Assembly (NCBI GenBank): GCA_965223755.1
Contig: CBDCXF010000002.1
Span: 1,116,001-1,180,000 of the forward strand
Source of the DNA: CBDCXF01 sp965223755
Lineage (GTDB): Bacteria > Acidobacteriota > Thermoanaerobaculia > Multivoradales > JAHEKO01
DNA length: 64,000 nt
Direction: 5' to 3'
Part shown: positions 59,960 to 64,000 of the stretch, one piece after another
How positions within the stretch are numbered: position 1 is the first letter of the stretch
Layout of the letters: the number at the start of each line of letters is the position of its first letter
Program-made: the position numbers and the translations under genes
Notes under the pieces: generated by a model
The model's input: the letters and a program-made list of their open reading frames with translations, nothing else
What the model was told of the DNA's origin: nothing
Databases searched by the model: none

Positions 59960-60772
59960 CTACTTAGGCGCGTCCCACAGGGACGCTTCGTCCCTGGCTG
60001 GAGCCTTGCTGCGGCCACGGTCGCTCAACTCGGACATCGCGTGTAACGCTTCGGCGAGCACCCGGTTTTGCTCGGCGAACAACGGTTTAAGGCCGATCCC
60101 AGCCAAATCGAGAAGGTGATCCAAGGTGGTGCGAGAGAACGTCGCTCGCTCGCCGGTGCCTTGAATCTCGACCAGTTCACCGTCGGCGGTGGCGACGACG
60201 TTGAGGTCGACATCGGCGGCCTGGTCTTCGACCGCTTCGAGATCCAGCAGCGGTTTTCCGTCAACCACGCCGACCGAGATCGCCCCCACCTGGCACACAC
60301 CGGGGAAGCTCTTGAGATCCCCGGTCAAGACGGCCTTCGACAGAGCGGAAACCGCCGCCGCATAGGCGCCGGAAATAGATGCGGTGCGCGTACCGCCGTC
60401 GGCCTGCAAGACGTCGCAGTCGAGAGTCAGCGTCCAGCCCGGCATCTCGCTGAGGTCAAAGGCAGCGCGCAAACTCCGGCCGATGAGGCGCTGAATCTCA
60501 GAGGTGCGGCCACGGGGCCGCCCGCGCTTGACCTCCCGCGGCGAGCGTCGCACTGTCGAGCGCGGAAGCATCGAATACTCGGCCGTCACCCAGCCCGACT
60601 TCTCGGGATCCAGAAAGCGCGGTACCGAGGCCTCGAGGCTCGCCGCACACACAACCTGAGTGTCGCCGCAGTTCACCAGTGCGGAGCCATCGGCGAATTT
60701 GAGCCAGTCCAGCTCGATCGAAAAGGGTCGCGGTTGGTCGGCTGTACGGCCGCCGGGGCGCGGTTTCGTCAT
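59960..60772 (-). CDS. rph: Ribonuclease PH
   Basis: 270 residues from ATG 60770-60772. Phosphorolytic 3'-5' exoribonuclease trimming tRNA 3' ends. Signatures: GSALVNCGDTQVVCAA, GWVTAEYSMLPRST, RGRPRGRTSEIQRLIGRSLR (phosphate site) and DCDVLQADGGTRTASISG. It has about 25 extra C-terminal residues (RGRSKAPARDEASLWDAPK). Usually paired with rdgB, which is absent here. Confidence 0.95.
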   Translation of the reverse strand: MTKPRPGGRTADQPRPFSIELDWLKFADGSALVNCGDTQVVCAASLEASVPRFLDPEKSGWVTAEYSMLPRSTVRRSPREVKRGRPRGRTSEIQRLIGRSLRAAFDLSEMPGWTLTLDCDVLQADGGTRTASISGAYAAAVSALSKAVLTGDLKSFPGVCQVGAISVGVVDGKPLLDLEAVEDQAADVDLNVVATADGELVEIQGTGERATFSRTTLDHLLDLAGIGLKPLFAEQNRVLAEALHAMSELSDRGRSKAPARDEASLWDAPK

Positions 60773-60953
60773 GGTGCGATTATGCCAGGGACCAGTCATC
60801 ACGAGCGGAGCCCAAAGGGCGGACAACAGCGGTCATCCCGAGCGAAGGCCGTAGGCCGGAGCCGAGGGCTTGCCCTGAGCGAGTCAGCGAGCCGAACGGG
60901 ATCTGGGCGGGGGCATTCGCAAGAGGCGCCCGACTCGGTGCGTCCCTTCCTAC

Positions 60954-61235
60954 ATGCCCAAGGAATACTGCGTCTACATCCTCACCAGCCACAGCCGCGT
61001 CCTTTACGTAGGGGTGACATCCAATTTGATCAGGCGGCTGGCCCAGCATCACGTCGCAACTTTCGGGTTCGCCGCTCAATACCGAGTTAAACAGCTTGTT
61101 TATGTCGAGAGACATTCGAATGTCCATGCAGCTCTAGCGAGAGAGAAGCAGATCAAGAGATGGCGGCGCGCAAAGAAGATCGCTCTGATCGAGTCGCAGA
61201 ATCCCAAGTGGGAGGATTGGTCGAAGCAGTGGTGA
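60954..61235 (+). CDS. GIY-YIG nuclease-superfamily protein
   Basis: 93 residues. Core EYCVYILTSHSRVLYVGVTS (the paired Tyr and Gly motifs), Arg in NLIRRLAQH and the catalytic Glu in AREKQIKRWRRAKKIALI. Small single-domain UPF0213-like protein; widespread, possibly in DNA repair or RNA handling. Located among repeats of the AGATCTGGG type. Confidence 0.88.
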   Translation: MPKEYCVYILTSHSRVLYVGVTSNLIRRLAQHHVATFGFAAQYRVKQLVYVERHSNVHAALAREKQIKRWRRAKKIALIESQNPKWEDWSKQW

Positions 61236-61330
61236 GTCTAGGTGGGTTACCAGGGGAGCCTACATCGGGAAAGCCCACCCCCAGATCCTTCGACTTCCTC
61301 GCTACGCTCGTTCGCTCAGGATGACTGTTG

Positions 61331-62164
61331 TCATCCAACCACCTCGACCCGCTCCAACTTCACCTCACCGTCCGCCAACACTCGCCTCGCGATCTCCTGA
61401 AACCGAGTCGCGGTGTCGGTGGCAAAAAAACGATCTGGTTGCGTGCGCCGCACGGAAAGCTGTCCACTGTTGACAAGGTCTGCGGCAATGGCTTCGGATA
61501 CGGCCTCGGCGGAATCCACCAACCGCACACCCCCGCCCATGACGCGGCTGATGGTCGGCTTGAGCATCGGATAGTGAGTGCAACCCAGAACCAAGGTGTC
61601 GATGCCGTATTCGGTTGCGCCATCCAGGTAGCGGTGCACGATCTGTTCGGTCACCGGGTCATCGTGCCAGCCGGCCTCGACCAAAGGCACCAGGAGGGGG
61701 CAGGCTTGGCTCCAGATCTCGATCTCTGGATTGGCGTTCTTGAGTGCCCGTTCGTAAGCCTGCGATTCGATGGTCGACTCGGTGGCGATGACACCCACCC
61801 TGCCGGTGGTCGCTCGAGCTGCCACTTCCGCTCCCGGCTCGATGACGCGCCATACGGGGATGGCGAGGTCGAGATCGAGATCCACTGCCGAGGCGGTGTT
61901 GCAGGCGATGACGATGCCCTTGACGCCATGATCGGCGAGAAAGCGAAGGTTGTGCTCGGCGTAGCGCCGCACGGTGTCGGCCGACTTGATGCCGTAGGGG
62001 AGACGGGCGGTATCGCCCAGGTAGATGATCGATTCGTCGGGCAGACGCCGCCTCAGCGCCGCGACCACGGTCAAGCCGCCGACGCCGGAGTCGAAGACCC
62101 CGATGGGGCTTTGCGATGGCGTTTTGTCGGTCACCGGATTACTTGGTTTTGCGTCATTGGTCAC
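61331..62164 (-). CDS. murI: Glutamate racemase
   Basis: 277 residues. Interconverts L- and D-glutamate for peptidoglycan. Signatures: IGVFDSGVGGLTVVAALRR, IYLGDTARLPYG, catalytic Cys in IVIACNTAS and the second Cys in LVLGCTHYPML. Standard length; the start is at 62162-62164. Its promoter region is a tandem repeat. Confidence 0.95.
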   Translation of the reverse strand: MTNDAKPSNPVTDKTPSQSPIGVFDSGVGGLTVVAALRRRLPDESIIYLGDTARLPYGIKSADTVRRYAEHNLRFLADHGVKGIVIACNTASAVDLDLDLAIPVWRVIEPGAEVAARATTGRVGVIATESTIESQAYERALKNANPEIEIWSQACPLLVPLVEAGWHDDPVTEQIVHRYLDGATEYGIDTLVLGCTHYPMLKPTISRVMGGGVRLVDSAEAVSEAIAADLVNSGQLSVRRTQPDRFFATDTATRFQEIARRVLADGEVKLERVEVVG

Positions 62165-62225
62165 TCACTGGTCACTGGGCCACTGGTCACTGGGCCACTG
62201 GTCACTGGTCACCGGTCCACTGGTC
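62164..62225. repeat. CACTGGT/CACTGGGC heptamer-type array upstream of murI
   Basis: Repeats of CACTGGTCACTGGGC, with CACTGGTCACCGGTC variants, from 62164 to the IS481 element. The array resumes on the other side as ACTAGGCCACTGGTCACTAG (63278-63297) and on to about 63308. Confidence 0.9.
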
Positions 62226-62226
62226 A

Positions 62227-63174
62227 CTAGGTGTGCATTCTCAGCACGTTGTTCAGGTGAGTGATCCTACTGATTGGCGGCAATCCATCAAGACTCATGT
62301 GCTGACGGTGGAAATTGTAGAAGTGGAGGTATAGCTTGAGTCGCACGCTACGCTGTCGGGAGTCTTGGTGGACCCATCGGTAGGCCCATTCCCGCATCAG
62401 GGTCTGGATAAAGCGCTCGGCCTTGCCATTGGTGCGGGGTCGGTATGGGCGTGTTCTGATGATGCCCAGGCCGAGATCTTTGCAGGTAGCGACAAAGCGC
62501 TTGGCAATGTAGCAAGGGCCGTTGTCGGTCATCACCGCCCGGACCTGGATCCCTTTGCTGGCAAACCAGGCCACAGCACGACGTAAGAACGCGATGGCTG
62601 AGCCCTGCCGTTCATCCGGTAACACTTCGACATAGGCCAGGCGTGAGCGGTCATCCACACAGACGTGAACAAACTCCCATCCGGCCCCAGGAGTGCAGTC
62701 GCGCCGGTTGCCAGTGACCCGGTGGCCGACCTTGCGGATTGCCGCCAGCTTCTTGATATCCAGATGGATCAGCTCGCCCGGAAACTGCTTCTCATAGCGG
62801 CGCACCGGCTCAGGAGCCTCAAGCGAAGCCAACCGGCCCAGCCCTGCACGCTTAAGGATCCTCCCTACCGTCGAGCGCGGTAAGCCCAGACGAGCGGCGA
62901 TCTCACTGCCGGTCAAGCGCTGACAACGCAGCTCAATGAGCTTGTGCACGATCGCCTCTGGGGTCCTGGTCGGTATCCGGTGAGGCCGAGACGAGCGGTC
63001 CTTGAGCCCAGGCGTACCCTCGGCTCGAAAGCGGGCCAACCAGCGATAGGCTGATCGCTCGCTGAGGCCCTGGGCCTCAGCGGCCTCTCGCACCGTCCAT
63101 CCCTCCTCAAGGACTCGACGCACTAGCAGGGCTCGACTTCGTGGGCAGCTTCGTGCATTCTCATGAATGTCCAT
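62227..63174 (-). CDS. IS481-family transposase
   Basis: 315 residues. N-terminal winged helix-turn-helix pair (TVREAAEAQGLSERSAYRWL; SEIAARLGLPRSTVGRILKR) and a DDE integrase core: first Asp in LIHLDIKKLA, second in VMTDNGPCY, Glu in RTNGKAERFIQT. Complete. The stop codon TAG (62227-62229) lies outside the left terminal repeat, in the duplicated target CTAG, so the reading frame is closed by host DNA. Confidence 0.95.
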   Translation of the reverse strand: MDIHENARSCPRSRALLVRRVLEEGWTVREAAEAQGLSERSAYRWLARFRAEGTPGLKDRSSRPHRIPTRTPEAIVHKLIELRCQRLTGSEIAARLGLPRSTVGRILKRAGLGRLASLEAPEPVRRYEKQFPGELIHLDIKKLAAIRKVGHRVTGNRRDCTPGAGWEFVHVCVDDRSRLAYVEVLPDERQGSAIAFLRRAVAWFASKGIQVRAVMTDNGPCYIAKRFVATCKDLGLGIIRTRPYRPRTNGKAERFIQTLMREWAYRWVHQDSRQRSVRLKLYLHFYNFHRQHMSLDGLPPISRITHLNNVLRMHT

Positions 63175-63277
63175 CCGGGTTCTCCTTTGGGTGCTGATCG
63201 GTTACTTCCCAATCAGCTTCTCCGAAGAAACTCGGATGGACAACTCCTTTTACTGAACAACGTGGTGAGACAACACA
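62232..63277. mobile_element. Complete IS481-family insertion sequence
   Basis: 1046 bp. Left end 62232-62256 and right end 63253-63277 are 25-bp imperfect inverted repeats (about 21 matches, sharing CACGTTGTTCAG). Both flanks carry ACTAGG in direct orientation (62226-62231, 63278-63283), a 6-bp target duplication of NCTAGN type as known for IS481. It is inserted in a tandem repeat, so part of the duplication could be pre-existing repeat. Confidence 0.9.
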
Positions 63278-63306
63278 ACTAGGCCACTGGTCACTAGGCC
63301 ACCGGG

Positions 63307-63846
63307 TCACGGCGTCGGTGCCCAGGCCTGATTCAGTCCCACCGGTCGCGTGGTGTCGAGATGACCGCCGAAGCTCTCCGGTTGGCGTCCGTTCCACAAC
63401 ACCACGACGCGCTCGACGACGGGAACGTTGGCGGAGACCGAACGCACCAAGCTGGCGAACATCTCGGTTTCCTGGCGACTGCCCATCTGCGGCGGTTGCG
63501 GAAAAGTGTCCGAAATTAGCTCGATTCGACAGGTACCGCCATCGATGAACACCGCATCGACCGCGGTACCGGTCGGAAACAGCGGATAGAGCGTTGCTGT
63601 CGTGGGGCCTGCGACCAGTTCTTCAACCACCCTTTGAGCACGCGGTTCGTCAGCGACGGGCACTTCCAAGATCTCTCTGGTCTCGGCCGCGACCCAACCC
63701 GCGTCCGAGGGGAAAAAGATGGTGATCTCTTCGCTGGCAACCGCGGCTGAGGACCCCTGGCGTTGGCCGCCCCAGAACCACAGTGCCGCGGCCAGCCCCA
63801 CCGCCACGATGACAGCGATCACCAGCAACATGCGCGCCTGACTCAA
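63307..63846 (-). CDS. GerMN-domain exported protein
   Basis: 179 residues from TTG 63844-63846 (ATG 63829-63831 is an alternative). One N-terminal membrane helix (MLLVIAVIVAVGLAAALWFW) then a GerMN domain: EEITIFFPSDAG, RVVEELVAGPT, VDAVFIDGGTCRIEL and a final GHLDTTRPVGLN. GerM-like proteins are envelope proteins with roles in spore germination in firmicutes and peptidoglycan processes elsewhere. Its start overlaps the stop of the upstream amidase gene, so the two form an operon linked to cell-wall turnover. Confidence 0.85.
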   Translation of the reverse strand: MSQARMLLVIAVIVAVGLAAALWFWGGQRQGSSAAVASEEITIFFPSDAGWVAAETREILEVPVADEPRAQRVVEELVAGPTTATLYPLFPTGTAVDAVFIDGGTCRIELISDTFPQPPQMGSRQETEMFASLVRSVSANVPVVERVVVLWNGRQPESFGGHLDTTRPVGLNQAWAPTP

Positions 63847-64000
63847 GGCCCGCTCGCTCCGCTTTCGATCGGTTCGGTGGCGCTCTCCACCGTGGGCGTC
63901 GAGGTCCGAAAGGCCTGGATCGCACGCGCCAGAGCATCGACCAGACGTTGTTGATGACTGCCGTCCTGTAGCAGACGCTCCTCGTCAGGATTGCTGATAA
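63843..64000 (-). CDS. C-terminus of N-acetylmuramoyl-L-alanine amidase (partial)
   Basis: Only the last 51 codons are in the window; the start lies beyond 64000. ISNPDEERLLQDGSHQQRLV followed by DALARAIQAF matches the extreme C-terminus of Amidase_3 enzymes (typical SNPxExxLL...YQxxLAxAIxxGI). The tail is short and acidic-to-neutral (TPTVESATEPIESGASGP). It cleaves peptidoglycan cross-bridges in the periplasm. Translationally coupled to the GerMN gene (overlap at 63843-63846). Confidence 0.75.
   Translation of the reverse strand, partial: ISNPDEERLLQDGSHQQRLVDALARAIQAFRTSTPTVESATEPIESGASGP

Overview
This is a high-G+C (roughly 60% by eye) chromosomal segment of a Gram-negative, respiring bacterium. 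It encodes two TonB-dependent receptors, a TonB C-terminal protein, a FadL-type outer-membrane protein, many lipoproteins, Mpl (meso-DAP peptidoglycan recycling) and an F-type ATP synthase. The carboxypeptidase-regulatory-like N-terminus on one receptor, the wealth of TPR lipoproteins and the lineage-odd ATP synthase subunits fit an Acidobacteriota-type organism (Thermoanaerobaculia-like), but this placement is inference from gene style only.

Layout. 1-6600: Trk potassium uptake (trkH-trkA, minus strand), a divergent TonB-dependent receptor, a 56-residue membrane protein and a SIMPL-domain exported protein. 6770-7245: four tRNA genes (Pro, Arg, His, Arg) behind one promoter. 7246-14200: accessory region behind tRNA-Arg(CCG), with dispersed 58-bp repeats, a displaced tRNA-Arg fragment, a pentapeptide-repeat ion channel, unknown small genes and a frameshifted SGNH hydrolase. 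14200-26400: CPBP protease, PDZ/membrane/PP2C phosphatase plus TPR protein, 2-oxoglutarate dehydrogenase E1, SRAP, a split YeeE/YedE sulfur transporter and two exported proteins.

26450-32480 is the most interesting block. A sigma-54 enhancer-binding regulator is followed by a gap with two palindromes and a -24/-12 promoter. Next comes a tight operon sqr - tusE/dsrC-like - dsrE2-like - fadL-like - diheme cytochrome c - osmC-like, closed by a terminator. I read it as an inducible sulfide/sulfane-sulfur handling module.

32580-39070: an exported TPR protein, then a cobalamin riboswitch controlling btuB-btuF-btuD-btuC. 39140-49260: FAH-family enzyme, small genes, atpZ/atpI and the ATP synthase operon atpBEFHAGDC. 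The operon promoter overlaps a perfect Rex-type operator, suggesting NADH/NAD+ control of ATP synthase. 49300-64000: housekeeping and hypothetical genes (RDD protein, TPR proteins, glutamate formimidoyltransferase, YdeI-like, mpl, DUF1573, rph, GIY-YIG, murI), a complete IS481-family element with 6-bp target duplication, a GerMN protein and the 3' end of an amidase gene.

Intergenic gaps across the right half are filled with 7-bp-period minisatellites built on CAGT/ACTG and with short GC-rich palindromic repeats. One such array runs up to the start codon of atpC.
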